Below the pieces are notes generated by a model. The model was given only the letters and a program-made list of their open reading frames with translations, was not told the origin of the DNA and did no database searches. From contig CALKER010000018.1 of assembly GCA_938084835.1 (NCBI GenBank), forward strand, positions 1 through 64,000: DNA of 64,000 nucleotides, written 5' to 3'. Shown one piece after another: positions 10,077 to 19,549 of this stretch; the first letter of the stretch is position 1, and every line of letters begins with the position of its first letter. The stretch is from an uncultured Thermoguttaceae bacterium. Its GTDB lineage: Bacteria; Planctomycetota; Planctomycetia; Pirellulales; Thermoguttaceae. The position numbers were made by a program, and so were the translations under genes.

Positions 10077-10429
10077 ACGTGTTGCCTTCGCACTTGTTGC
10101 AGCGCTTGGACTTCGTCCTCGGCCAGATTCAACACTAAATCGAGCCGCATCATCTTTAGAGTCCCCAACACATTTGGAGTCAACGAATGCAAAACAAGCT
10201 GCCCCTTCGATTCGCAAAACCGTTTGTGCGCTACAAGGAGCCAACTAAGACCACTAGAGTCGATGAAGTCACTCTCTGACATGTCCAGCAGGACGATCTT
10301 ACTATAAATGTCTCGACCGCCTAGTCGCACAAGGGGATCGCTGGTGGGATCCGTGGTCCCACGAACAATTCGGTCCTGCAGTTTCAGCCGCACCACGTCC
10401 CCCTCCTCGCCGACTACCTTGATATCCAT
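10073..10429 (-). CDS. STAS-domain protein (anti-anti-sigma factor type)
   Basis: A 118-aa single STAS domain, the SpoIIAA/RsbV-type fold that binds an anti-sigma or related kinase and is switched by Ser phosphorylation. The diagnostic segment is SDFIDSSGLSWLL, where the second Ser of DSSGL matches the phosphorylated serine of this family. ATG start with GGAGG nine bases upstream. Its TGA stop overlaps the ATG of the downstream ATPase gene (ATGA), a strong sign of translational coupling. No anti-sigma kinase or sigma factor gene is beside it. Its partner may be encoded elsewhere, or it may regulate the ATPase directly; the second idea is only inference from the pairing. Confidence 0.85.
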   Translation of the reverse strand: MDIKVVGEEGDVVRLKLQDRIVRGTTDPTSDPLVRLGGRDIYSKIVLLDMSESDFIDSSGLSWLLVAHKRFCESKGQLVLHSLTPNVLGTLKMMRLDLVLNLAEDEVQALQQVRRQHV

Positions 10430-11059
10430 AAAAATGGACCTCCCTAAGCTGGAATGGCCAACTTCCCCAGTTCAAATGGAGAAATTATCACAGAGTTTAT
10501 CTACTTTTCCAATAGGGAGGTATTGCTGGGGACGTTCCTAGGCTTATGACAACCCTCTCAGCCCGGTTTCGCCAGCTCTGGAAGGTTTTGCCCGGGGACT
10601 GATTCCCAACCGGTATCGGCAGGCTAGTTTGGGCAGTAGAGGGCAATCACCTTCCCAAAGTTCCTCTGCGTATCTCCGCAACGGATATAGGCGTCCTATT
10701 ATCCGCAAAAGCAGAAGGGCATAAGGACTTTGCTACCGACTCCAAGAAGGCAACCCAATCGTTCCCCAGGAGAGAACTTGTCCGTAGCTTGAGCCACGGG
10801 GAAGGGAGCTGCCCCCTACCCCATGGAAACCTTATCAACGAAAAGCATCGCCCATAACACATTAACCTCGCTTGAGGTCGTTGGCGGGGTCCTCTCTCCG
10901 AAAACCCCCACATGGTAACGAGATGCCGAAAAAGGCCGCAGATCGAAAGTTAGCAGCCTACCCCATTCGAGGAACGGTGGCAGAGCGAACACCGCCCACA
11001 CAAGCAACGAATTTCCGGCAAATGGCTTGGCAGCGGGAAGGCTCGGTGAAACCCCACTT
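10430..11059. other. Intergenic, no gene recognised
   Basis: A 630-base spacer between the DUF502 gene and the STAS gene, both on the minus strand. It must hold the promoter of the STAS-ATPase pair, but I could not pick a convincing -35/-10 pair. No RNA gene or repeat was recognised. Confidence 0.4.
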
Positions 11060-12040
11060 TCAGTCTTCATGCATAGCGGTCGCGGGAATGCGAGCCTCAG
11101 GAGCTCCCGCCTCCGGGCTACCCAACGCCTGATTTCGCGGAACTACCACCCCGCAGCTCAAGATGAACTGAAGAGCTTCCTCGAGCGTCAGTCCCAAGTC
11201 CACGGTTTCACTCTTTCTAACCTGCACGGTGAAACCGGTCATCGGCATCGGGGAAGTCGCAATAAGCACCGTCAAGATCGGCTCGTTGGCTGCATCACGT
11301 ATATCTCGCATTCCCTCGCTAGTCACAAAGCCCAGCGCCCACGAACCTTTCCGAGGCCACTCCACAGCTATAACCCGAGAAGCTGTGATTTTTGGCCGAG
11401 CAATCAAAAAGTCGCTCACCTGTTTGGCTGCCGAGTACACCGTTCGCACAAGGGGCACTCGGACAAGTACAGCCTCCAGCTGACGATACATAATCCGCCC
11501 CATTTCTGCAGCCATCAACTTTCCAATGAAGTAAAGGAGCAATAAAAACAAGCACACAAAAGCGACAGCTGTTTTCCAGGGCTGAAGATACACGATGTCA
11601 ACATAGTACTGGTAAACCGTCCTTGCCGAAGAGAGGAGATTCTTTGGAATTTTGGCTTGAACAACCCGATCGTAAACAACCTTCGGCACGTAATCGCCAT
11701 CGGGCAAGCGCTGATAAATCACCCCGTTAAACATGGGATTCGTGGTTGTGCCTAGGACGGTGCCAGCCTGCTTGGCCTCCTGAAATAGCTCCTCTGATTT
11801 GATATCCTGGATCGCCCATAGCACCAGCTCGCGGGCCAAGCCGCGCATCGGCTCGAAAACGTAGAAAGTAATCAGCTGAACAATCCAAATCACCACAACG
11901 ATCGTCACCAAGGGTGGCAGGATGACGGTCAATCCACGGAGAATTGCTGAACGTATCGGCGAAAAAAGCTGACTAACTTTTCCCCCACTTTTATGGGTCC
12001 AGGACCGCCTGTCCGGAGCATACAAGTCGGGAGTTTTCAT
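11060..12040 (-). CDS. DUF502 family membrane protein
   Basis: A 326-aa integral membrane protein of the DUF502 family, found in many bacteria and plants (LCV-like proteins) without a settled biochemical role. Near the N-terminus ILRGLTVILPPLVTIVVVIW is the first membrane segment with the typical RG-x-PP pattern. A second segment (TAVAFVCLFLLLLYFIGKLMA) follows a large loop, then comes the soluble conserved core (ARPKITASRVIAVEWPRKG, GFVTSE, VLIATSPMPMTGF). The open frame extends to a TTG at 12061, but the ATG at 12040 is a more usual start. An insertion of about 90 residues between the membrane segments makes it longer than the common form of roughly 200 aa. Confidence 0.82.
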   Translation of the reverse strand: MKTPDLYAPDRRSWTHKSGGKVSQLFSPIRSAILRGLTVILPPLVTIVVVIWIVQLITFYVFEPMRGLARELVLWAIQDIKSEELFQEAKQAGTVLGTTTNPMFNGVIYQRLPDGDYVPKVVYDRVVQAKIPKNLLSSARTVYQYYVDIVYLQPWKTAVAFVCLFLLLLYFIGKLMAAEMGRIMYRQLEAVLVRVPLVRTVYSAAKQVSDFLIARPKITASRVIAVEWPRKGSWALGFVTSEGMRDIRDAANEPILTVLIATSPMPMTGFTVQVRKSETVDLGLTLEEALQFILSCGVVVPRNQALGSPEAGAPEARIPATAMHED

Positions 12041-13170
12041 ATCGTGAGGATTGCTACTCAACGGTTACCCTCCACCGAGCAGACCCAAAGCTTTGAACCC
12101 GTGCCACTTACACCAAGAAAATTTACTTTAGGCATAAATTAACTAATTTCAAAAAGGTTAGCTCTTCCCTTAAACTTCCTTTCCGGAAAGCCTAGCCTTT
12201 TCCCTGTAATAGGACAACCGATCTGTTTTTTTCCGTCTCCACAAATTACGGCAACTCGCAAGAAACGTGTTCTTTTATCCCCCAACGAGAGCAGTTCAAA
12301 ATACTTCCTTAACAGGGTGTCACCAAATCGTGCTTCAAAAGATCGTATTCAGGGGTCGCAACACTTTTATAGGGTTTGAACGGCTGATTTCCCACCCATA
12401 GAGTTCATGTGTTTGCGAGTGCCGATGCAACCCGACCCCTTTAGAAATATAAGGAAATGATCTGTCCTTGACCCGCTGGATTGGAAACTCGGTTTTGGGT
12501 TCAGTACAAAGATCCCCCTTCTGGGTGATATAGGGCCTAAGATTTTGGGTCATCGCCCCAGGTCGTGTCGGCCAGTGTGACATGAGAATTCGGCCAACGG
12601 TCTGCTAAGCAGTAAGGCTTTTTCACGGCTCAAAGGCAAGCATCCGCCGGGGAAGGTTCGGGATAACGTCTTGCGTGGTCTAACGAGCTCGTCGCTCGGA
12701 CCGCATGTTACCCGTTTTGTTTAGCGGATTAGTTGCTTGGCTTTTGCGAGGAACCGAATTAACCTGAAAGTTGAGAGAACTATGCAATGGTCATGCGGGG
12801 TGACGTCCCCCTTCCAGAACGGTCGCCGGGAAGCACGGCGCGTGCGAACGCCGCGCCAGCAACAAAGGATTTAGCCCCTGGGACCGCGCATATGCTTGAT
12901 GAGTCTGCACTTGCTTAACTGGGTGTTCCATCCTTTAAACCGACGAAAAATTAATTGTTTACCGGCAAAGTTCCAAAATACCGACGGCGTGGCCTACATT
13001 TGTTCTATTACCTCTTGCCGGCCCAAATTTACGAGGGACCAATAGCGAATAAATCGATCACAGATCCAAGCGCGAAGGCATCATCGGCACGACCTGCCGG
13101 GTGGGCGTCCGCTTGGGGACTGGCGTTTTGGTGGCGACTTTCCCAATGTCTGAAAGGAGGTAGAGGTCCG
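12041..13170. other. Long divergent spacer
   Basis: About 1.1 kb between divergent genes (DUF502 leftward, Gly-rich protein rightward). No supported gene. Around 12810-12870 there are G/C-rich inverted segments (GGGGTGACGTCCCC, GGCGCG...CGCGCC) that may form hairpins in the leader of the Gly-rich gene. They do not match a riboswitch that I can name. Confidence 0.4.
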
Positions 13171-13983
13171 ATGAAACTTTCCTTTGCAGTCCGAGCCGTG
13201 CTTTTGGCTTGCGGAGTGGCCGCGGTCGCCTCGCTTGTTAGCTTAGGTTGGGCCGCGGAACGGAAGTCCAGTTCCGAACCCGTCCCGGCGGAAGAAGTTG
13301 ATCTGTTCAGTGCATTGGAGGCAGGGCAAATAAGTGTTCGGCTTATACCTAAAGATTCAAAGCAGTGCACAGTGATGGTGGAGAACAAAACGCAAAAACC
13401 ACTCCGGGTCAAGCTACCTTCGGCATTTGTAGGTGTCCCTGTGCTAGCTCAACTCGATGGGAGGGGTGGTCTCGGCGCTGGAGGAGGAATCGGCGGGTAT
13501 GGACGCGGTGGTTGGGGAGGGGCCCAAGCTTTTGGTGGCGGTTGGGGTGGCGGTTGGGGAGGTATGGGCGGATGGGGCGGTGGTTTCGGTGGTGGCTGGA
13601 ATATCCCCCCCGAACGCGTCGCCACTTTCAAACTTCCAACCGTCTGCCTCGATTATGGGAAGCCGGAACCTCGCCCGCAAATGACGTACGAAATTAAAAA
13701 GATCGAGGATTACACGGACAACAAGGTTGTCCATGAGGTTGTGCGCGCCCTAGCTGCTGGCGTGGTACCTCAAAGAATCGCCCAACTTGCTGCCTGGCAT
13801 GCGGCAAACGGGGTAACTTGGCAGGAGTTAGCAAGCCAAACTTATCGTCACGTCAACGGGATGCGCACGCCGATTTATTCCCCGGCGGAAATTCAGGCTG
13901 CTATGCAGCTTGTGGCGACCGTTCAACAGAAGCTCCAGGAGCAAAAGCCGAGCTCCGGCTACCAGCCGGTAAGCACGCAGTAG
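13171..13983 (+). CDS. Secreted Gly-rich protein, planctomycete-type hypothetical
   Basis: A 270-aa protein of unknown function. The start is well supported: an AAAGGAGG site at 13153-13160 sits 10 bases before the ATG, and residues 1-29 form a signal peptide (LLACGVAAVASLVSLGWAAE, likely cleavage after the Ala-Ala). Residues about 97-143 are almost pure Gly, Trp, Phe and Met, with repeated GGWGG units. On both sides lie ordinary folded segments: before it, a beta-rich part (ISVRLIPKDSKQCTVMVENK); after it, a helical part (VVHEVVRALAAGVVPQRIAQ...AAWHAANGVTWQELA). The Gly-rich block interrupts the sequence directly after VPVLAQLDG, so it looks like a flexible insert in a surface or periplasmic protein. 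A hairpin at 14103-14134 probably ends its transcript. Confidence 0.75.
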   Translation: MKLSFAVRAVLLACGVAAVASLVSLGWAAERKSSSEPVPAEEVDLFSALEAGQISVRLIPKDSKQCTVMVENKTQKPLRVKLPSAFVGVPVLAQLDGRGGLGAGGGIGGYGRGGWGGAQAFGGGWGGGWGGMGGWGGGFGGGWNIPPERVATFKLPTVCLDYGKPEPRPQMTYEIKKIEDYTDNKVVHEVVRALAAGVVPQRIAQLAAWHAANGVTWQELASQTYRHVNGMRTPIYSPAEIQAAMQLVATVQQKLQEQKPSSGYQPVSTQ

Positions 13984-14317
13984 TAGCCGGCACAGGGCGC
14001 AGAAGCGAGCTCACCGGGCATCCACTTAGGAACGGGGGCTCTCGCGGGGCGCTACCAACGCCAGTACTTTGGGAAAAGTTGCTCAATAATGGTGACTTCT
14101 TAGCAAAGCCCGGGCATCAAAAACCGGGCTTTGCCATTTCACCACAGAGCGACTTACCACCTCACCTCCACAAAGGTAACTGGTTCTTCCTTGTACTTTA
14201 CCAATCTTGAAGTGGACCGTAAATCAACAAGCGCTGGCCCTCAGGAGCCTTGCACCGCACAGGCCTCGCTTCGTGTTATCAGGATACTTGGAAAACGATT
14301 TCCGCTAACACCTGATC
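13984..14317. other. Convergent spacer
   Basis: This gap between the Gly-rich gene and the converging esterase gene contains the strong hairpin annotated separately. Nothing else was recognised in it. Confidence 0.5.
14103..14134 (+). terminator. Hairpin terminator after the Gly-rich gene
   Basis: A perfect 11-bp stem (GCAAAGCCCGG pairing with CCGGGCTTTGC) around a 10-base loop, about 120 bases after the stop codon. The tail CATTTC is only a weak T-tract. Because the stem is symmetrical it may also serve the converging esterase gene. Confidence 0.65.
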
Positions 14318-16366
14318 TCACTCCCAATGTATATGGTCGCGTGTTTTCAAACGAGACAAGCTTTCGCGGAGCCGCCCAGGTGCATTACGGATCGTCACCG
14401 GGCGCGGCGCGACGGCCGCCATAAGGTAAGGAAGATCCGTCACCCGTAACAGCCCGAAGCAAAAGAAGTCCGGTCGTGAGGTCACATCCCAATTGTTATC
14501 GATAACATCCTTGATGGAGCCGAGAGGATTATTCAGTTCCATTGCATCAAAAACTTCGTTGCCGGCTACGGCCGCCAGCAGGACGGCTAATGTTGCCCGT
14601 GGGCCATCAGCGACGAGGCGAAGCTTTGTCCCGCGATTCACCGACTTCCACCAAACGGCTGAGGCCACAATTTCCGCCGCCTGAATCCCTAACGTTCTCT
14701 CGCCTATAGAGGCGAGCATGAGATGCCATAAGTAGTTGAGGTTTCGCTCTCCGTAGCCGATGGGCCTTATCGCAAGCACCGTTTGGCCAGCTTCTAAGTA
14801 ACGACAGACGTCACGCGAGATTACTCCGGAGTCTCCTTCGCGGACAAGCAGAATTGCCGAGCGTCCAGATTGCGACAATTCCGAAGAGCCATTGACGGGA
14901 TTGAACTCGATTACAGGAGTCGTAAATGTCTCGTCCAGAACGAGCCGCCACAACTTGGCCCGAAAGTTTTCGCCACTCTCTTCTCCGACCGCATGTGCAT
15001 GTACCGTGAATTCTCGAAAGCGAACGATTTCTTTCACAGCGCGTCGATGCTGGGCCTGCCACTGCCGAAAATCCTCAAGATCGGCAGGGATGTCCGCTTC
15101 CAGGGGGAGCGCGGCCGCAAATTTCCGAGCCAAGCTGTTAAAATCGTGATTCCCCTCCGGCAAAGGTACGAATAGCTCTTCAGCCGATTTTACTTCACCG
15201 TCTGAAGGCAGCTCCGAAGCGTCAAATGCTTCCGGATCCGGGGCAAAGAAGTCTCGTAACATGCGGTAAAACGCCTCTCGATTTTCCCGCTCGTAATTGT
15301 GGGTTCCCGGGTCATAATTGACGTGCGTCCGCAGGAAATCACCCTTCCCATAAAGCTCGTAAACAGGCCGGGCTGCTTGAACTAAAGGTTCCAAAGCATA
15401 ACCTGCTTCAAAGCAACATTCGTCCTTAGCGTTATAAGTCAGCAGTGCCGGCCGCGGCGCCAACAAGGCCGTCAAATGGGTGTAATCGGCCAAAGCCGCC
15501 AAATCAGTTGGCGTTTGCTCAGAATCCCCCAAGTCCTTGGCATGCCAAACTCGCGTTTTAAAACTGGAGTATCCCGCTACCGGATTCGCCAGAGTGATGC
15601 GCGTGTCCAAAGAACTTAAGACGATGGTTTGCCAACCCCCACCAGACAGGCCGGTCATACCCACCCGGGTAGGATCAACGGTTTCTAAACTCAAAAGCAC
15701 ATCCAGTCCTCGCTGCATATTCAAGTAGAAAACAGCCAAGCCACTGACCCCGCACAAATCAAGCTGATTCATCCGACCGTGGTGATAACCATGCGTATGA
15801 AATTGGCCCATGCCCACCCACTCGATGTTTAGCGCAATCACCCCCTTTTTTGCCATGTTGATGCACCGAATCTGCTTTGGGGGGTATTGCTTGCCCGCGG
15901 ACACGTGACCGTTGACATTCAGAACAGCTGGGACTTTCCCACGGATGGTCTCCGGCTCATAAAGGATTGCGGGGACCCACAGCCCAGGTAGTGCCTCATA
16001 CCGTAATTTTCGCATCCGATAACCGGGACCGGCAGGAATGAGGTCCAACCATTCCACGCGGAGCGGAGAGGTCCGCCATTCTGCCGGCACACCCCGAAAA
16101 ACAATTTCCTCGAGGATTCGCTTGCGCAACCCGGAGGCATACGCTTCCCATTCCGTGACATTTGTTACTTCAGGAAGCTGGGAAATCTTCGCTTCGCAGA
16201 AGCGCTGCACTTCTGCCAAAGTCAATTCCCCGAGCTTCGAACGTTCCAAAGCCTCCGCGATTTGTTGGAGCTGCGCCGGCGCGGCCTGTTCCTGAGCCAA
16301 TCCACTCCCTGCCCACAAAAGGACTACTACGACAACCACGACACAGAAGTAACCTCTCCACAACAT
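14318..16366 (-). CDS. Secreted tandem alpha/beta-hydrolase (acetyl xylan esterase-like)
   Basis: A 682-aa exported esterase. ATG start with GAGGAG eight bases upstream. The signal peptide is a run of Val (VVVVVVVLLWAGSGLAQ). The first hydrolase domain, about residues 110-375, has a complete triad: nucleophile S241 in GLSGGG, acid D315 in YNAKDECC and H356 in DPGTHNYE, resembling AXE1/dienelactone-hydrolase-like carbohydrate esterases of planctomycetes. Residues about 440-680 look like a second hydrolase fold (SAILLVREGD, a GYGERN turn, then VADGPRATLA). The expected nucleophile position has no Ser, so this half is probably inactive and structural. Removal of acetyl or methyl groups from polysaccharides is the likely role, by family analogy. 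Confidence 0.8.
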   Translation of the reverse strand: MLWRGYFCVVVVVVVLLWAGSGLAQEQAAPAQLQQIAEALERSKLGELTLAEVQRFCEAKISQLPEVTNVTEWEAYASGLRKRILEEIVFRGVPAEWRTSPLRVEWLDLIPAGPGYRMRKLRYEALPGLWVPAILYEPETIRGKVPAVLNVNGHVSAGKQYPPKQIRCINMAKKGVIALNIEWVGMGQFHTHGYHHGRMNQLDLCGVSGLAVFYLNMQRGLDVLLSLETVDPTRVGMTGLSGGGWQTIVLSSLDTRITLANPVAGYSSFKTRVWHAKDLGDSEQTPTDLAALADYTHLTALLAPRPALLTYNAKDECCFEAGYALEPLVQAARPVYELYGKGDFLRTHVNYDPGTHNYERENREAFYRMLRDFFAPDPEAFDASELPSDGEVKSAEELFVPLPEGNHDFNSLARKFAAALPLEADIPADLEDFRQWQAQHRRAVKEIVRFREFTVHAHAVGEESGENFRAKLWRLVLDETFTTPVIEFNPVNGSSELSQSGRSAILLVREGDSGVISRDVCRYLEAGQTVLAIRPIGYGERNLNYLWHLMLASIGERTLGIQAAEIVASAVWWKSVNRGTKLRLVADGPRATLAVLLAAVAGNEVFDAMELNNPLGSIKDVIDNNWDVTSRPDFFCFGLLRVTDLPYLMAAVAPRPVTIRNAPGRLRESLSRLKTRDHIHWE

Positions 16367-17433
16367 ACATAGGGCTCCTCAAAAAAATCGGTTGTGACAG
16401 CCTATTTGGCCTGAAACTCCGGTAACCATATACCCAAAGCATACCCTGTAAACCACATCACTTCCGTACCTAACCGAGTTTCTCCCTGGTCCTCGGTCCC
16501 GACCGGAAAATCCAATCCCATGATTAAGGCTGGCAGCGGGCGAGAAGAAATTTCGCAGACCACGCTTGGGATCGGCACACGCGCCGATCGGCTCTCCCAC
16601 TCATCGACTTTTTAAACAAATTATTTACAATTTCCACAGGGCTAAAACAAGTCAATACTCACCTTTTTGCCTCTTGGGAGCTTCTCCCTCCACGGAACTG
16701 TTTAACGACCCGACCCAATGAGTGGCCATCAAGCCGGCCAGTAGTCCTAGGTTCTTGGCCCAAGTAGGCTCGGCAGGAAAACAACTGCAAAAACTTATCC
16801 TGGATAAACAAAGACTCCGAAAGATAGTTCCTCTTACGCTATTGGCACGGTTGGCCAGGAATATTCAGCTTGCCACCCTACAGGATCCTTTCGTTGGTTT
16901 CTCTGTGCCCCTGTTTATCCCAGGTCAAGCCAGAGTTGGGATGTTGCTGCAACCCCTGCCCCCGGCTCATTTAAGCTCCAAAAGTGCCAAGGGATTCGGC
17001 AGCATGGCAATAGGCGACATCACCGCCTATATCCGAAACGCCCCCCCTGTAGAGTGCCCAGGAAATCGTGCGGCCGCTACGAATTTTCTGACGGCCGTTC
17101 TCCCGGGTACGAATCGTAGGGTCAGACAGCCGCACGGAAAACCTAAGTGCCACCCCCAATCCTCACACGAAAGGAACCGGATAAGCACAGGCAAGCTTTT
17201 GAAAACTGAGCGGTCTTCTTCCGGAATAAAGAGCTCCGCTAGAATTTTAAGGTGCGGGGCGCTCCGTGTGGTGCTTGCCGGTCGAGGGAAACTTGGGGCC
17301 CGGATCGCCCATGAGCGAAGTCAAGCAATCCGAAACATCCGCACCACCCCGTCGCCGTCGCAGTGGGAGGTGTAACCACGCTCGTGATTCAGATTCGTTA
17401 ACCCCTCTTTGGCAGTTTAGTTAAAGTCAGGCA
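16367..17433. other. Long divergent spacer
   Basis: About 1.07 kb between the esterase gene (leftward) and ppx (rightward). A 217-codon open frame at 16722-17375 has no recognisable domain, no ribosome binding site and composition like random intergenic DNA, so I do not call it. An A/T-rich part at 16610-16640 could include promoter elements. Confidence 0.45.
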
Positions 17434-19002
17434 ATGCTTGCGCAACCGCAAAACTTATCCACCGCACCTCGATCCTCGCATGTGTTAGGCGCTATTGACA
17501 TTGGCTCCAATGCCATCCGCTTGGCAGTAGCGCAAATCCTTCCCGATGGGCAGATTGAACTGCTGGAGCACCTGCAACGGCCGGTGCGGTTAGGTCACGA
17601 TACTTTTCGCCGAAGCCGCCTTAGCTTGGAGAGCCTTCGGTCGGCGGTGAATATCCTTCGCGATTACCGCCGTGTGCTGGAGCTTTATCAAGCCCTTCGG
17701 GTGCGGGCAGTTGCCACAAGTGCAGTTCGGGAGGCAACCAATGCCGATGCATTTCTCGATCGTGTATCGATGGCTACTGGTCTGGAGGTGGAAATCATTA
17801 GCACGGCCGAAGAAAGTCGTTTGACACTCTCGGCCGTCTACCACAACTTAGGTGAGTCCTTCTTTCAGCCATCGGAGAAAGTGCTCGTCGTCGAAGTGGG
17901 AGGTGGAAGCACGCTGTTGACAGTGCTCCAAGGCCGGGTAGTGGAAAATTTTCGCAGCGCTCGACTGGGATCGATCCGCATGCGGGAACTGTTAGGGCTG
18001 TACGAGGAAAGTCCAAGCCAAGCGGCCCCCCTCCTTCGACGATATATCGCCAAGGTAATCAGCGCGCTGGAAGGTACAATCGATTTGCGAAGCATCACTA
18101 GGTTTGTCGCCGTTGGCGCCGATGCTCGCTTTGCTGCCCGAGAAGCCGGGTCGCCTTCACCTCTTCCCTCGGTACACATCGTGACAAACCACCAACTAGA
18201 GCAGCTTGTGGATCAGTGTCAAGTCCTCTCCGTGGAAGACCTTAGTCGGCGGTATGCTCTACCCTTGGCAGAGGCAGAAACCATTGTGCCCGCCCTTCTT
18301 GTGTACCAAAACCTGTTGGAAAAAACGGGCGCCTCCCACATTTATGTTTCTTTTATCTCTATGCGCGACGGCTTAATCCTCGAACTTGCGCGCGATATCT
18401 TAGGTACGGAGGACCCGTTTCTCGGGGAAAGTGTGCTACACGCTGCGGAAGCAGTTGCCCGACGGTACCGCGTGGATCTTTCCCACGCTCTTATGGTCCG
18501 CGACCTGAGTGTGCGAATCTTCTCCTTGCTGGAAGAAGAGCTCCGTCTTAACAAGCGCGAGCGACTTCTACTTGAGGTCGCAGCTCTCCTGCACGAGGTC
18601 GGTGGATTCGTGAGCAGCCAGGCGCATCACAAGCATAGTTTTTACATTATCTCAAACACAGAAATCTTCGGGCTTAATCGTCTGGAAACTCAAATTGTGG
18701 CTCACGTGGCCCGCTATCATCGTCGCAGCGGACCAAAACCCCCTCATGTGGAGTATGCGGCCTTGCCGGTTTCGGCACGCATGGTCATTAACAAGTTGGC
18801 GGCAATCTTACGGGTTGCCGACGCACTTTCCCGCGTGCAACTGCCTCCGAACAAACAGTTACGCCTCCGAAAAACTCGCGACGAGTTGTTGATTACCGTT
18901 CCTGGACCTGTGGATCGACTTCTAGAGCGGCACGCCATCGCTCTGAAGGGAAGTTTATTCGAAGAGATCTTCGGATTGAAAATCCGTTTAGAAGAGGATT
19001 AG
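17434..19002 (+). CDS. ppx: Exopolyphosphatase / ppGpp phosphohydrolase (Ppx/GppA)
   Basis: A 522-aa member of the Ppx/GppA family, which removes phosphate from polyphosphate chains or from pppGpp. The ASKHA-fold phosphate loops are clear: AIDIGSNAIRL (residues 20-30) and VVEVGGGSTLL for the second loop. The C-terminal third carries an HD-type domain (LLHEVGG...HHKHSFYII), as in long Ppx proteins. The Asp of the HD pair is Glu here (H387-E388), so metal binding in that domain may differ. The next gene on the strand is polyphosphate kinase, 550 bases on, so the two opposing activities are clustered. ATG start; no strong ribosome binding site. Confidence 0.9.
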   Translation: MLAQPQNLSTAPRSSHVLGAIDIGSNAIRLAVAQILPDGQIELLEHLQRPVRLGHDTFRRSRLSLESLRSAVNILRDYRRVLELYQALRVRAVATSAVREATNADAFLDRVSMATGLEVEIISTAEESRLTLSAVYHNLGESFFQPSEKVLVVEVGGGSTLLTVLQGRVVENFRSARLGSIRMRELLGLYEESPSQAAPLLRRYIAKVISALEGTIDLRSITRFVAVGADARFAAREAGSPSPLPSVHIVTNHQLEQLVDQCQVLSVEDLSRRYALPLAEAETIVPALLVYQNLLEKTGASHIYVSFISMRDGLILELARDILGTEDPFLGESVLHAAEAVARRYRVDLSHALMVRDLSVRIFSLLEEELRLNKRERLLLEVAALLHEVGGFVSSQAHHKHSFYIISNTEIFGLNRLETQIVAHVARYHRRSGPKPPHVEYAALPVSARMVINKLAAILRVADALSRVQLPPNKQLRLRKTRDELLITVPGPVDRLLERHAIALKGSLFEEIFGLKIRLEED

Positions 19003-19549
19003 ACCTCCTAATGAGTAACGAGGCCTGAAATGCCGGCGATTAAAAGTAGTCTTCCAGTGCTGTGAGCCCCAAAATCACCGCAGGCTTCGCACGATCGCGC
19101 CAATCTCACCAGTAGCTTGATGGATCTTCGCGAAAATCATTAACCAGCCTTAGAATGTACAGACGCGGCCAAGAAGCACATTGTGGCAGCGACAATCAGT
19201 GGCACTTCCGCACGTAAGGGGCCACTCTCCATCCGCGATGGAGTAAACAAGCTTCCTAACAAGACAAGTGAGAAAAAACACCATGCTATTAAAAATTTGC
19301 TTTTCTCGCGAGGGACACAATGGGATCCGATCCTTCTTTGGGCCGATGAGGTAAACATGATAACAACAATCGGCCTTCGGGTCTTCCGTGGTTGATGGCG
19401 GAATCCGATCACACAACGTGAACTTCCAGGGATTTGCGTGATGAAGGCATGGCCAAGTTGACGAAGTGACGGTCTTCCGAGCCACGCCTTTAGCAAAAAC
19501 TGTGCTTGCGGGAACCTGCAAATCAAAGAAGGAGAATCAATCTTCACCG
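19003..19549. other. ppx-ppk spacer
   Basis: 547 bases. The only candidate gene is the minus-strand membrane protein frame at 19140-19358. The ppk frame is open 28 codons further upstream, to 19466, but that stretch has no family similarity. Confidence 0.45.
19140..19358 (-). CDS. Possible small two-helix membrane protein
   Basis: A 72-aa frame antisense to the ppx-ppk spacer. It predicts two hydrophobic segments, FLIAWCFFSLVLLGSLF and VPLIVAATMCFLAASV, joined by a short polar loop, with a basic N-terminus (PREKSK). That pattern is unlike the other open frames in spacers of this window. The ATG at 19358 lacks a clear ribosome binding site, and the frame stays open upstream to 19547. It may be real or chance. 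I recognise no family. Confidence 0.35.
   Translation of the reverse strand: MFTSSAQRRIGSHCVPREKSKFLIAWCFFSLVLLGSLFTPSRMESGPLRAEVPLIVAATMCFLAASVHSKAG

Noticed and set aside
16722..17375. 217-codon plus-strand open frame
   Set aside because: No domain, no ribosome binding site, low-quality composition, and it lies in a typical divergent spacer.
17999..18015. GAGGAAAGTCC, as in RNase P RNA
   Set aside because: It lies inside ppx coding for conserved protein residues, and no RNase P secondary structure surrounds it.
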